Shown: one piece after another, positions 1 to 11,485 of the stretch
Layout: every line of letters starts with the position of its first letter
Position numbering within the stretch: position 1 is the stretch's first letter
From: Xanthostigma xanthostigma
Lineage: Eukaryota > Arthropoda > Insecta > Raphidioptera > Raphidiidae
Length of the DNA stretch: 64,000 nt
Assembly: GCA_963575645.1 (NCBI GenBank)
Contig: OY754467.1
Coordinates: 1,364,001 to 1,428,000, forward strand
Reading direction: 5' to 3'
The notes under the pieces: model-generated
Database searches by the model: none
Seen by the model: the letters and a program-made list of their open reading frames with translations, nothing else
What the model was told of the DNA's origin: nothing
Position numbers and translations under genes: made by a program

Positions 1-642
1 TTAACTGCGGACACTCTCACTGCTATTTTGCGTACTGTATTCTTATATTTCTATGTTATATAAATAATAAATTTCTGGTTTTTAAAATGAACGAGGCAAC
101 TCTTGTCGCTGGCATCGTTTCTGGGACTTGCGCTGGCTACGAGGATGGAAATGCGTGGACACAAGTTTGTTTCGAGCAAGAACCAATCAGAAAACAGTAT
201 CTGGTCACGTGGACGACATGAATAAACAAATGTGTGCAGCGGCCATTATGCTCATAATTAAATAAAGAAAAATAAAATATTCACCATCAAAATATCAGGT
301 AGGAAAGTTAGTTAAAGAATATACACTGCACTATATTCCTTGCTTTTTTTGTTGAATATTTTGACGTTCATCCAAAAAGCCGACCGATGGCGTTAGTGTA
401 AACGTCAATTTAAAAAAATTCAATAAAATAATAATGTTTTATCCTAACCCAATTGCATACAAAACTTCCACTATAACATTAATGTTTTACAACTATATAC
501 TTCATAAAAGGTTAATAAACAACACATAAATAAATTCACAAGAGCAAACTGCAGATATAATACTCCACGTTTATAGGTTAGGTATTATGATCTGTGTGGC
601 GGCCATTATTATTTTATCAGGCGAATAAATATTTATACACAT
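1..642. other. Unassigned AT-rich sequence
   Basis: No coding region or named repeat is supported here. The short phrase GCGGCCATTAT occurs twice, near positions 238 and 600, which suggests remnants of a duplicated repeat. Confidence 0.5.
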
Positions 643-806
643 ATCTTTGATTAACGTCTGATTAGAACTCTTCAATAAATAAAATTATCGACCAATCTGA
701 AGAAGATCCAAATCCGGATCGAAACGTTAATGTATTAATTATATATTTTTTTTATTAATATATTGTCTGAAAAATTGGTCGATAATTTTATTTATTAAAT
801 ATTTAT
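643..806. mobile_element. Repeat F copy 1, inverted repeat with a ribozyme-like core
   Basis: The ends are inverted copies of one sequence: AATAAATAAAATTATCGACC at the left and its reverse complement near 777-798. Related copies lie at 15118-15400 and 61336-61416. On the plus strand it carries CTGAAGA followed by GAAACGTT with a GATCC/GGATC stem between them, the arrangement seen in Penelope-like element termini. The class is therefore inferred as Penelope-like. No reverse transcriptase is visible. Confidence 0.55.
697..728 (+). ncRNA. Hammerhead-like core in repeat F
   Basis: CTGAAGA at 697-703 and GAAACGTT at 721-728 enclose a GATCC/GGATC stem, as in a minimal hammerhead. An extra A sits before the stem, and the flanks give only a weak stem I. 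This copy is probably degenerate. Confidence 0.3.
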
Positions 807-1244
807 ACCCTCGAAGTAAGACAGAATAGATTTATACATGCAGTAAACAAAATTATCGTTATTTATTCGGAGGAATGAAACAAATGAACCGAATAAATAA
901 CTAGTTAAGTTCGGTGAATATGGCCATTAGTGGTGTCGCGCCACTGGAACATAATTCTTAATATAAGTATGTATTACTCCCCGTTGCTGAATTAAAGAGC
1001 GGGAGCCATAATTAGTTTCTGATAAGTGGTCTCTGATGAGACAATAGGGAAGGGCGAAAGTTGCATAATGTTTAAAATAAACAACAGCCGCATAAAAAGC
1101 CGGAAAACGCAAAGTGGCACCTTAAACGATTCTTTAAATAGAATATTCCCGGGAGATTTTTCGTGTTTTCTTCTTTTTTTTGTCATCGGTTTATGTACCG
1201 GCTGTGTGCTTTTAATTTTATCATTATTATTCAGAAAACAAAAA
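807..1244. other. Unassigned AT-rich sequence
   Basis: Short open frames overlap on both strands around 930-1240, but none resembles a known protein. No repeat end is recognised. Confidence 0.45.
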
Positions 1245-1246
1245 TA

Positions 1247-1717
1247 CAGTGGTACCTCGACATACGAGTGCCCCAACATACGAGTTTTTCGAGGTACGAG
1301 CCGACGAGCGAGTGATTTTTTGATTTGAGTTACGAGCGAAATTCGAGATACGAGTTCGGTTTAGCAGGTTTAATGACACTTGCCTAGCTCATTTCCGGAA
1401 CATTCTGAGAGAGAGGAAGAAACAAACCTCTTTGGACATGTTTTTGTCTAAACGGCCTACAGGTGAAAGCGAGAAAAATGTAGCGAAAAAGGCAAAGACC
1501 AGTGAGGATATCTAATTTATTTCTTTACATTCTCTTTTTTGTTTTTGTACAATAAATATTTGTCATTTATAAATACGTTTTTATTACTCAAACTGGGGTG
1601 ACATTTTGGGGGTTGGAACGGATTAATGGTAGTTCAATTGTTTTGTATGGGGAAATTTGCTTCGAGATACGAGTAAGGTTGCGGAACGAATTAAACTCGT
1701 ATGTCGTGGTACCACTG
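1247..1717 (+). mobile_element. Tigger/pogo-like non-autonomous element
   Basis: The element is bounded by inverted repeats beginning CAGTGGTACCTCGACATACG. TA dinucleotides flank it at 1245-1246 and 1718-1719. CAGTGGTACC ends and TA duplications are known for the Tigger branch of the Tc1/mariner superfamily. The 471-bp body is far too short for a transposase gene but keeps its 3' end (see 1360-1515). It is therefore an internally deleted derivative. Confidence 0.85.
1360..1515 (+). pseudogene. Tigger transposase, C-terminal remnant
   Basis: One open frame ends at the TAA at 1513-1515. It reads about 50 codons including the phrases HFRNILRERKKQTSLDMFL and SKRPTGESEKNVAKKAK. The Tigger transposase C-terminus has this character: a short hydrophobic-basic segment, a K/RQTSLD-F motif, and then a polar lysine-rich tail. 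No DDE catalytic residues or DNA-binding domain remain, so it is non-functional. The position next to the right terminal repeat fits an internal deletion of a full-length element. Confidence 0.75.
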
Positions 1718-1719
1718 TA

Positions 1720-2075
1720 TCTCACTCAAAACTGAACGTATAATTTTTTGAAGTTACACTTCTTTTGGAAATTGGCGCGTTATGAAAAAACTGTGGAAGT
1801 GAATTTTGTCGACCGTATAACATCAAAATTAAATATTTTGATTTTAAGTACGTTTACTAAAAAATCAACTGTTTGCCCGGCGATCTAAAATCTAAAATAG
1901 TGAATATGATAGATGCCAGGTGATGTTTTATTTTAATACGAAGAAAAATTATATATTTTCTTATAAATGATTGATAATGCGTATTGGTGATTATTATTGA
2001 AAACATTTATTAGTTGTGAAATATTAGTACTTTTATATTTTTTTTTTATATTTGCATGAATAAAGGAAATTGTAA
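1720..2075. other. Unassigned AT-rich sequence
   Basis: Nothing recognisable lies between the Tigger element and Helitron A. Confidence 0.45.
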
Positions 2076-2635
2076 TCATATATATTAATACGCTAAGGTT
2101 TAAGATGTTTGCCGCCCTTTTTAGAAAAAACCTCACAATTTCTTCACATAAATTATATATCATTTTACAGATAATTGCTACTGACATCGACAACTAAAAA
2201 ATTAATTAAAATACAGCAACGTTGAACAACGTCTGCCATCTGACGGCTTTAATTTTGAAACAACGTCAACACTTCGATCTGTCATCTGACCTTCATATTG
2301 TAATACAACAGACACAATACTGCATACTGCCATCTGACGGCTTTAATTTTGAAACAGCGAAAAACGCTGAACAACGTCGCAGCAATGCTGCATGATACCA
2401 TCTGACGGCTTAGCTCAACGCTTTTGCTACTTGCGCCTTTATATGACAATTTTAGTAAAATATTTCTTCGATCTGTCATCTGAGCTTCATATTGTAATAC
2501 AACAAAAAGAAGAACGTTATAAGCAGTGTGCAAAATTAGAAACGAATTGAATACCTGCAATCATATTTAAAATATAATTTTGTAAAGTGATAATTATTAT
2601 ACTTTAGTGCGAATAATTAGCACAGGTTACTATAG
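2076..2635 (+). mobile_element. Helitron A copy 1 (non-autonomous)
   Basis: The left end is A|TCATATATATTAATACGC. The right end has a GTGCGAATAATTAGCAC hairpin (one arm mutated) followed by a degraded CTAG (ATAG) before T. The body carries several copies of a phrase built on GCCATCTGACGGCTTTAATT. It encodes no Rep/helicase. Eight related copies occur in the window. Confidence 0.85.
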
Positions 2636-3344
2636 TTATTAATTATTATACTGACAAAATATGAGCTAATATAAGAAACCGCTGAACGGATTTTGATGAA
2701 TTCTCCGTTATCATTTAGACCACACTATACCTCAATAAAATGTCCGACCCGGGTTCAAATCGCGTTGATTCCAAGTTGAATTGAAAACAAGTTTCCTCGG
2801 AAACAATAATTTTAAATTCGAACATTAATTAATACTTATTAATTCGAGCGAATCGAGTCTAGCCAGACGGGATTACAAGTAAATAAATTGATAAAAAGAA
2901 CATTCTGTCTTTAATAAAAAAAATATATTCCACATATTCGAACATTATTCAGCAAACGATAATCTCGAAACTAAAAGGAGCGAGGAAATAAGCTTCTTCT
3001 TATTTTCTTATTGCGCTTTGAAAATAAAGAATACAAAGTGAGCGTTTCCTTCTTTCTAGACACTCAATGTGTTCCGAGAACGAAAGGAAATATCCAATAA
3101 ACAAATCAACTCATTTTCCGTCTTTCTACGTCATGCATGGAAACAAACGACAGCGTGAAAAACAGATGCGAAACGACTACCGTCAACACATTTGTTGTAG
3201 GTATTATTTGAATAAGAGCACAATATTGCAGATTTCTTTTGACAAAAAACCTTTCGCTTTGAAAAAAAAAAAACATACGTTGAATATACGGGCATCGCTT
3301 TTCAATCATTGTTTTGCGTACATAATTTATAGACAGGAAATATC
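2636..3344. other. Unassigned sequence
   Basis: A B-box-like GGTTCAAATCGC near 2752 hints at an old tRNA-derived repeat, but no A box is convincing. A lysine- and asparagine-rich open frame running from 3067 into the next element is low-complexity and is not treated as a gene. Confidence 0.4.
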
Positions 3345-3738
3345 TAGGGGTGTGCGACTTGACGAGTATCAGTCGAGTAGTAAAAGTACAAGATTGTCTA
3401 TAGTCGAGAAGATAAAACTAGAAAATAGGAATCGATTTGAAAAATCAAATAAAAAAATTTTAGAAAAAATTCGAGTCGACTTAAAAAAATCGAAAACTCG
3501 AGTAAAAAATACTCGGAATTTTTTTAAAAAATATTTTAAAAATACAACAAATTTAAGTCAAATAAAAAAAAAATCTCTAAAAAATCCGAGTAGATTAAAA
3601 AAACTCAAAAACATTCGGAGAAATACTCGTAACAATTCGGGGTGAGTGGCAAATAAGGGAATAATAAAAACTTAATAAGATAAAAAAAAAATGCTATACT
3701 CGATTCGAAAAGGAAAATTAACGATTCGCACAACCTTA
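3345..3738. mobile_element. hAT-like element with short terminal repeats
   Basis: Ends TAGGGGTGTGCGA and TCGCACAACCTTA are imperfect inverted repeats of the kind found on hAT elements. The interior is rich in CGAGTA/TACTCG-type motifs. No clear 8-bp duplication is seen. The sequence CATAATTTAT..ACAGGAAAT occurs on both sides (about 3319-3343 and 3759-3780), so the locus may have been duplicated or rearranged. Confidence 0.5.
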
Positions 3739-4087
3739 GGTACCTACTGTTTGGGAGCATAATTTATTAACAGGAAATGTAGCCTTGAAAAAAAATATAA
3801 GCCCTTCCAGCTATTTTGAGGTCGAGTTCAAATAATGCGTCACACAAAAAAGTCGCTACTCTTTGATTGTATGGAAACCATTTTAATTATTTTTATTTTT
3901 TTAATATTAAAACCTACTCAATTACAATATTAAAAACAGGGCATTAGTGACTGATTATTTTTCTACAAACGAATGTATAAAAACTTTTTGAGGGAATGGG
4001 AAAACATTTTTTAATAATATTGTATTTTTATTAAAATATAGCTAACAGGCAAAACGGATTATTTTCTTGCCTTTTTTTGTAAAAAAA
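3739..4087. other. Unassigned AT-rich sequence
   Basis: No gene or repeat boundary is recognised apart from the flank duplication mentioned for the hAT-like element. Confidence 0.4.
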
Positions 4088-4356
4088 AAATTGGTTGTCT
4101 GTAAAGTCGGTTTACGGACGATAGTTTTACGTGATAACGTATTCCGCTCGAATATCATATTTAATAATACATTACTGCGCTCTCGCTTGCACGCACAGGG
4201 TCAGGCGGAACTTTACGGCGGAACGTTACACTTTTTCGTGCGTGCAGCTGGTGTTTCACGCTCAGACGGAACGTTACACTTTTCGGAACGTTACACTTTT
4301 TCGTGCATGCAGCCGGTGTTTCATCAATTTATAAGACGTTATCACGTCAAAAATAA
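4088..4356 (+). repeat. Repeat D copy 1
   Basis: It begins near TTGGTTGTCTGTAAAGTCGG and ends near AGACGTTATCACGTCAA. ACGTGATAACGT lies near the left and its inverse near the right. A GGAACGTTACACTTTTTCGT module is repeated inside. Copies lie at 20636, 31655 and 48288. The superfamily is not recognised; a DNA transposon is likely from the inverted arms. Confidence 0.65.
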
Positions 4357-5386
4357 TAATTTTTAAAAACGTAAAAATGATCAAATATCATTTAATATTA
4401 CTTTTTACAAATCTCCTTATATGCATTAAATTAATAGCATGTAGATAGTGTACCCCTTGAAATGAACTATTTCTCGCTAAATCTATAAAACTAATCAAAA
4501 TACCCCAAAATTTTAAACGAAATTTTGTCGGAAATAAAGGAGCACGCATACTTTTTTTTAGTACCCAATTTTTTATAAAATAACCGATAAAAAACTATTA
4601 ATAAACTTGGACACAAAATCACAACTAAAACAATTATTTAAAACGGTAATGATACAACTTTTATCGACGCTAATGATCTCAGTTATCAAGCGTCTAGGGG
4701 AACCCTCTCTGCTTCAATTTTAATTCTTGAACGTTAGCTATGCGGCGTTTATAAATAATATTTATTCAACGATGTAGGGAACGCATTAATGCAAAATTCG
4801 AAGCAGTATGAAAAAAATATATTATGATTGAATGGTGGAAGTAACCGATTTGTAATTGTAAATTTGGTATATTTAAGATCGCTAAAATAGATCTTAAAAA
4901 AAAGTATAACAACATTCAAACAATGCGTTGTTCCTAATGTACAAAAACTAAGTAAAAACGATTTCAATAAAAAATGATGACTTTATATTTTGACGGTGGG
5001 AGAAACGGGTATAAAATGGTGGAGGCGCGGGTCGCGCCAATACAATAATCTGTTATGTTTGTTTTAAACAACGTACGATAAAAATAATTTATAAAATTTT
5101 TACTCACGTTATAACAATTGAACTCTGAAATTTGAACATACCTGAAACAAAAAACAAACCATAATTAATATTATTATAACATTTTTTACTATTTTTTGTA
5201 CGATAAATAATGTACTAAAGTTTTGATAATTGATGTATATTATACTTATTTTCATAATAAATAATAATCTCAAACTTGCAAAACTGTGAGCATGACGAGT
5301 AAAAGAAAATATTTGTGTATTGACGAAAAAGTTTTATTAAAACGCGGGAGAAAAGATAAGTGATGTTGGAAGACGACTTTATATAT
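4357..5386. other. Unassigned AT-rich sequence
   Basis: About 1 kb with no supported gene, RNA gene or named repeat. Confidence 0.45.
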
Positions 5387-5735
5387 TAAAGCGGTCATGC
5401 CCGGTTTCACCCGGGTGCTAAAGAACGAATAAAGGGGGGACATGAGTTCGCAGATTCATCTTAGTTTACCGAGATGAATGTTGGTCCAAATTTCATGATG
5501 ATCGGAGTTACCGTTCAAAAGTTTTTGTCTGACGGAGAAATTTTTAGTTACATTTTGCAAATTTTTTTATTGATGCTCCGCTCCTATTGGTCGTAGCGTG
5601 ATATTATATAGCCATAGCCTTCCTCGATAAATGGGCTATCCAACAAAATTTTTTTTTTCAATTCGAACCAGTAGTTCCTGAGATTAGCGCGTTCAACCAA
5701 ACAAGCAAACAAACTCTTCAGCTTTATATCAGTAA
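5387..5735 (-). mobile_element. Helitron B copy 1
   Basis: Read on the minus strand, it runs from a GCTGAAGAGTTTGTTTG 5' region to a 3' end with a CCCGG..CCGGG hairpin and a mutated CTAG (CTTT). It lacks the tRNA-like insert found in the 25.0- and 55.6-kb copies; GCTCCGCTCCTATTGGTCG occupies the equivalent region. The 5' end abuts a Tigger-like fragment. Confidence 0.7.
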
Positions 5736-5744
5736 ATACATATC

Positions 5745-5868
5745 AGTAAATACATATATTATAGTAAAAAAAATATTAACGGATTATTTCTTCTCTCCGT
5801 TTAACGACAACTCTCAATAACGCCACAAAGTGCACAGTTCCTTGAGTGTCGCTATATAGAGTTCACTG
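5745..5868 (-). mobile_element. Tigger-like family C, left-end fragment
   Basis: Read on the minus strand, it starts CAGTGAACTCTATATAGCGA next to TA at 5869-5870. It matches the left ends of the copies at 45864 and 48530. It is truncated at the junction with Helitron B, and the same junction occurs at 8.2 kb. Confidence 0.7.
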
Positions 5869-6144
5869 TATTTAGAATTTTAATATCGTAGTTCAGCGAC
5901 GCACGTTTCTGAGTGAGAAAGGGTGGCCAGCGTCAGAAATACAACGGAAATGTATTTCATCAGTCTCCATTACCGGTGCTACGTCAGGTACTACGGTGCT
6001 ACGCCATGCTACGATGCTACGCCGGATGGATGCAAACGATTCGACCGAGTATTTTCATACTTACAAACCAAATGTTTTTATACTGTATGCAATCTAAGTT
6101 TAGTATTATCTACTTTTTTCGGGATCTAAGTAAACTGCGTTTAA

Positions 6145-6285
6145 GGAGGTTGAGGCATTAAAAGAAGATAATGAAAAAAATCTGAAATAAAGTTTTTTTA
6201 ATAGATTTTTTTATGACAACATTTTCTGTAAAAATCCAAAATCATTAGGAGATTTATAAAGTTAAAAATTAAAAAAACACAGTTT
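6145..6285 (+). mobile_element. Repeat V, end fragment
   Basis: It follows TTAA and begins GGAGGTTGAGGC, then matches the right end of the 12472-13128 element in inverse orientation. It then runs into the 90-bp minisatellite, so only one end is present. Confidence 0.6.
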
Positions 6286-6660
6286 GTAACACGCCTAGAT
6301 TTGCAGTGTGAAATCATATTTTTTAACACGGTAAAAAGAATAAACACACTTACACGCGTTGAAATAACACATTTTGTAACACACCTAGATTTGCAGTGTG
6401 AAATCATATTTTTTAACACGGTAAAAAGAATAAACACGCTTACACGCGTTGAAATAACACATTTTGTAACACGCCTAGATTTGCAGTGTGAAATCATATT
6501 TTTTAACACGGTAAAAAGAATAAACACGCTTACACGCGTTGAAATAACACATTTTGTAACACGCCTAGATTTGCAGTGTGAAATCATATTTTTTAACACG
6601 GTAAAAAGAATAAACACGCGTTGAAATAACACAGTTTGTAGCACGCCTAGATTTGCAGCG
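6275..6660. repeat. 90-bp minisatellite, about 4 copies
   Basis: The word TTGCAGTGTGAAATCATATT recurs at 6301, 6391, 6481 and 6571, an exact 90-bp period with very few differences. Because 90 is a multiple of three, open frames run through on both strands, but these are by-products of the repeat and not genes. Confidence 0.92.
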
Positions 6661-7336
6661 TGATTACGAAATTCAGTTCTTCATGGGATAGACTATAGTG
6701 TTGCCATCTTGTGAAAATACTGATAACTTATTATATGCAACGCGGCCTGATTAAACACTTAAAGCAAACACACTATACCGGAATATCAAACAAAACACCG
6801 CATTACCGAAACAGCGAAGGTAATAATGTACACACATACACACAACGCAGTCTTCAGTGCTGCCTTCTAGCGTAGAATTTATGAAACACGAACGCGAATT
6901 CGACCCTAATTTCAATCGATTACGCATCCGGCTCGGGTCCCAAACAGAGACAAATTAACGGGAATGTGCACTTTAATTTGTTTTCACAAATAATGAAATC
7001 AGTGACGGGGCCAACTGAAGGCAAGCTTTTCCCCTTTGATGTCGAGTTTCACTTAAAATATTTCAGGTTTGTTGAAAAACTAATGAGTGTTGCGTATTGT
7101 TTTACAAGCATTGTTCAAAACTAGGGCTGAAACAAAGTTCTTTCGAGCAGTGAAATTTTTTGGTCGTGACGAAAAAATAAAATAGTTGGCAAAACCAAAA
7201 GTGCACATCCCGCAAGTTTTCCACTGTACATATTATAATGAAAAAAAATTGAGAAAATAGATTTCAAAAAAAAAAAACAATTAAAAAAACAGAAAAAAAT
7301 TAAAAATAAAATGGAATAGAAAAAATAATATATTTC
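6661..7336. other. Unassigned sequence
   Basis: No supported gene. The stretch 7240-7320 is A-rich low-complexity sequence, possibly the tail of the tRNA-derived sequence that follows on the minus strand. Confidence 0.4.
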
Positions 7337-7405
7337 AGCGGGAATCGAACCCGGCACCTTGCTGTTACTGGACTAACGCTTTTAACTGCTCGGCCATACC
7401 GATAT
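7337..7405 (-). pseudogene. tRNA-like sequence (SINE head or tRNA pseudogene)
   Basis: On the minus strand an A-box-like TGGCCGAGCAGTTAA and an exact B box GGTTCGATTCC (complement of 7341-7351) are spaced as in a tRNA. The acceptor arms do not pair, so this is not a working tRNA. The poly-A-like DNA beyond its 3' side suggests a retroposed copy. Confidence 0.5.
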
Positions 7406-8129
7406 CGCAGCTTGAGTTGTTATTGTGGTATAGAAGTGTAGCAGTTATTCTACGTAATACACTACATTTACAATAACAGTAATAGGTATTTTTTTGTCTT
7501 TTTAAGATTTTTTATTTTAACTATTAGCTGTCAAAAATAATAAAATAAAACTGTTTATAAAAATTAAACTACTGAACACATTTTAGTGAATTTAAATAGG
7601 GTTCTGGTCTAATACTAAACAAAGTGAATAAAATATAACCCAAGGCAATCCGACTAAAATTGCGATCTGTAGAGTCGTGATGTACATACGTGCAGACCAA
7701 CCGACAACTGCTGTTTGTAATTTTCAATTACAATTTTAATAGTATTTATGAACTCGAATTGATTTAAAAATGGTTCTGTTTTATAGATCAGAATCTCCTC
7801 TTTTCAAAAAGCTTCAATCTGAATGGATTTCGTGTGAAATTAACTTAGATATAACTTCTTATATGAACGAAAGTCAGCTCTGACGTACAAAGCGATAATA
7901 AAGCACATACCGCTAGTTTAGCGGTATGTGCAACAAAGAGAGTCAGGAGTGGAGGAAACGAAATAAGCTGTTAGTGGAGAATCGACCGTGATTGGCTGAC
8001 AGGTAGTGCGTTGAGGGGAAAATTCGATCTCTTTCTGCATAGTAGAAAATAAATTCACGCTTTATAAGAAATTTGCTTAATTGATGCAGATTCATTTATA
8101 GATCAATAAAACAAAGAATTGAAAGATTA
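7406..8129. other. Unassigned sequence
   Basis: A short palindrome, ACCGCTAGTTTAGCGGT, lies near 7909. No gene or element boundary is recognised otherwise. Confidence 0.4.
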
Positions 8130-8285
8130 ATAATAAACAAACAAACAAACAAGCAAACAAACTCTTTAGCTTTATATATTAGCATAGATCAGTAAATACA
8201 TATATTATAGTAAAAAAATATTAACGGATTATTTCTTCTCCCTGTTTAACGACAACTCTCAATAACGCCACAAAGTGCACAGTTC
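8130..8285 (-). mobile_element. Helitron B 5' end joined to Tigger-like fragment
   Basis: On the minus strand, 8178-8130 is the Helitron B 5' end (TCTATGCTAATATATAAAGC, then GTTTGCTTGTTTG). Positions 8179-8285 match the internal left part of Tigger-like family C. The same pair of sequences is joined at 5690-5868, so this is a composite repeat. Confidence 0.65.
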
Positions 8286-8289
8286 ATTG

Positions 8290-10374
8290 GAAAACAATAT
8301 TAATAATAATTTTTCGACACAACCATGTCTCAAGTTACTCGGAAGGACTATTGAGGATGTTGTAGAGATATGTATTAGTGATGTAACGAATATTCGCACA
8401 TATTTTGACTCGCAAATCTCATGCAAATATTTTGTGAAAATTAAATTCAGAAAAAAGTATTATGTAGTATTAATAATCAACCTAGTACCCAAAATCAATA
8501 CAAATAAGCATGTGTGCGACTTGCAATCAGCTGTTAAATTTTAACATTGGAATAACGACGCCAGATTTGAAAACTGAACATTCGCATATCTAAAAAATCA
8601 TACAATAACAAACTGTACCAGGGTTCAAGTTTTTCGGTACATTCGATGCGCTTCTCTATCTGATAGTATGGAACATACTTTTGTCCTCGATTGTATCTCC
8701 CAAACAACCTTAAATTATGGCGTTACGGTCCTGTTATCATACAGACAGTGCACATAAAGACATAATAATAAGGAATCATATATGTGTTAAGTCCAAATTG
8801 TATATTCTCTACACAGCGTGAAGTGAATGTACAATAAAGTATATACAGGGTGTTTTACGGCTCGAAAAACCGATGAGTATGCAATGAATACCCGTTAAAA
8901 CGCATCATATAAGCTTATAATAGGATATTTATTGTTAATAGTTAGTGTTGGCACATGAGGCTATGCATCTGAAGCCATTGTGTTGGTTTTAAAAAAAAGA
9001 AGCGGGTTTTGTTCATTTAGTAGGTATGGAAATCATTAATTCATCACAGAAAATCGTTCCACTTAAAATGAAACATACGCTTAAAAAGAATATACTAGCA
9101 GAGAAGAGATACTGTATAGAAGTTTATTTCTAATGTAACGGCGTGGCCGGAAATTTTAGTTTGCCTTATTTCCGTTAGATGACAGAACGATCGAGGTTTA
9201 GTGTTGGTGTACTGCAGAAGCTAATTTGAACGTAGAAAATAAATATATAAGAAATTAATCAATTTCTGTCGATTTTTTTTAATTAATAAAAAATTATGAA
9301 AAATATAACGATTAAGGTGTGAAGCTGAAATTATTAATTATCACCATCTAGCGCTGCGGTTCCGAAGCTTGAGTGCGCCGCATCGCCATCTGGGCAATTG
9401 GGGTAGGAATTGCGCTTTGGGGTGATCGCTAAATATAACACACTTCTATACAGTCCCTCATCTCTGATACTAGAAAAATAAACACAATGCATCAAGGATT
9501 TCCATAACTACCATATCAACAAAACTTATGTATGTTGTTACATGAAATTTACGGTATGTTATTTCAACATCATAAGTAACAAACTTATTAGAGTGTCTCA
9601 CCTAATCTAGTCTAGTGGTTTTTGAAATAAGAGCCGCAAAGCCCGTGATATTAGAGACCTCTATTAATAAGCTGCTCTTATTAAATCAACATTAAGTTTC
9701 GGTCCAAACTTGCTACATTAAAATTCATTATATTAGTAACAGATGCAAGTTATACCCTCACTGTGCAAACGGGATTGACACTTAGGCGATATTTTTCTGT
9801 ACGGTAGTGTACACACATAAGTATGTATGCAGCGATAAAGTACATGTCGTCTGTGTATTTTTCTTCGTAGAGACGCCAGACTAGTTTTGAATGTAAATAC
9901 AAGTTAGTGAGATAAAATATGGGAACACTTGTACAGGATGCACCAGCCGAATATTTTATATTTTATAAAAAATTGATAGCAGTTATTTTTGTCGCACTCG
10001 CGAACTATAAATTCACACTGTAAATATTTTTTTTATGAGGATATAACTCTATTTTTCTTCATACTTCGATCGAAAGTACATAATTCCGGTATCAATTGTA
10101 TAAGGCAGAGAGTCACATTTACGCTTTGGTGAGATTACACGCATTGATGCGGGAAAATAACCTATCGACTGTTGTTTAGATGTCGTTTCCATAGCAACCC
10201 TGTTACATTTTAGCTAATAGTCGCGAACAGTTGTCATTCGTGTTTTACGTATAACCTCAAAGCTGCTTGCTTGGAATTTATCTATGCTTTTAGGAAATTA
10301 ATGAGTAATTAATTAATGTATTTAATAAGAGTACTTACGACCAAGGTATGAAGAAAAATAGTAAACACCACACT
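8290..10374. other. Unassigned sequence
   Basis: About 2 kb with no supported gene. TACAGGGTGTTTTACGG at 8845 resembles a transposon end, but no matching partner was found. Short frames here are not protein-like. Confidence 0.4.
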
Positions 10375-10469
10375 GGCCGAAAGTTTGATATCCATGCACT
10401 GCGGGTCAAGATGCCCTCGGCTCGCCTCGGGAATCATGGCGCGCAGTGTAAAATATCAAACTTTCGGCC
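10375..10469. repeat. 95-bp palindrome
   Basis: GGCCGAAAGTTTGATAT at the left and its exact inverse at the right enclose CACTGCG/CGCAGTG and a GC-rich centre with CCTCGGCTCGCCTCGG. It would form a strong hairpin. It lies directly before the 263-bp tandem repeat. Confidence 0.85.
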
Positions 10470-10477
10470 CTTACGGT

Positions 10478-11000
10478 GTAATATACTATAACAACCTTCC
10501 CGTTGGGACAACAAACGATTTCGTGAGATAACAATCGATTCGTCATTCTGACAAAGACATACATTGTTGTCTAATAACAATCGACTTGATCATGAGAGCC
10601 GATTGTTGTAAGACAACATTCTTTGTTGTCCCAACGGGAGATTGTAACAATACTATTAAATCACCAGTGGTTCCGTTACACGACATTTGAGACGTTCTAA
10701 AATTATAAAAGATCAGGAGCACAGCACAGAGCAAGTAGGTGTAATATACTGTAACAAACTCCCCGTTGGGACAACAAAGGATTTCGTGAGATAACAATCG
10801 ATTCGTCATTCTGACAAAGACATACTTTGTTGTCTAATACCAATCGACTTGATTGTGCTGACATGAGAGCCGATTGTTGTCAGACAACATTCTTTGTTGT
10901 CCCAACGGGGAGCTTGTAACAATACTATTAAATCACCAGTGGTACACATTTGACACGTCCAAAAATTATAAAAGATCAGGAGCACAGCACAGAACATGTA
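10478..11000. repeat. 263-bp tandem pair with internal inverted repeats
   Basis: Two copies start at 10478 and 10741 (GTAATATACT). Each contains CCCGTTGGGACAACAAA and its inverse, about 130 bases apart. Each unit is thus a hairpin-forming MITE-like element plus a spacer, duplicated head to tail. The superfamily is unknown. Confidence 0.8.
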
Positions 11001-11485
11001 GGTATCCACGCCATGTATCAACCGCCATTCGGTCGTGTTCTGCAGGAGGGCTGATATAGAAGAAGGCATATCTGTACGAGTCAAAATGTTGAGATATGCA
11101 AATGTACACATGAGTCAGGAACGCAAATGTTCTCTCCCCCCCAAATTTTCACCTCTTACGTCACTTCCCCCCGTCTTGTTCTCTATCTATATACAGGATA
11201 CGTGCTATTACACGTACATATTATACAGGGTGGTAGAAAAGTTGGTGTTAAACTTCTAGGATAGGAGTTTGAATTTTAAAAGAAGTAAAAATAATTAATA
11301 TTGATTGTCCGATCCTCTGAATGAAATGCAGCCGGGCCTGTAGAAATCATGTGGCGTTTCGCAATAACGACGTATCCTTCATCCAGAAATGCGAGCTCAA
11401 TTCCGAAGTACTTGGCAAACACAGAAATACCCATCCACACAAACACACACAAAGTAGTCTATATGCATGCAGATAGAATAGACAG
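11001..11485. other. Unassigned sequence
   Basis: TATACAGGGTGGTAGAAAAG near 11221 resembles a transposon terminus, but its partner is not found. No gene is supported. Confidence 0.4.

Noticed and set aside
3067-3645. A 192-codon open frame as a gene
   Set aside because: It is lysine- and asparagine-rich low-complexity sequence, lacks any domain, and its second half lies inside a hAT-like element.
6198-6644. Open frames of 148 and 107 codons on opposite strands
   Set aside because: Both are made by the 90-bp minisatellite, whose period is a multiple of three. The peptides are simple repeats.
8845-9460. Transposon starting TACAGGGTGTTTTACGG
   Set aside because: No matching inverse end could be found, so no element is claimed.
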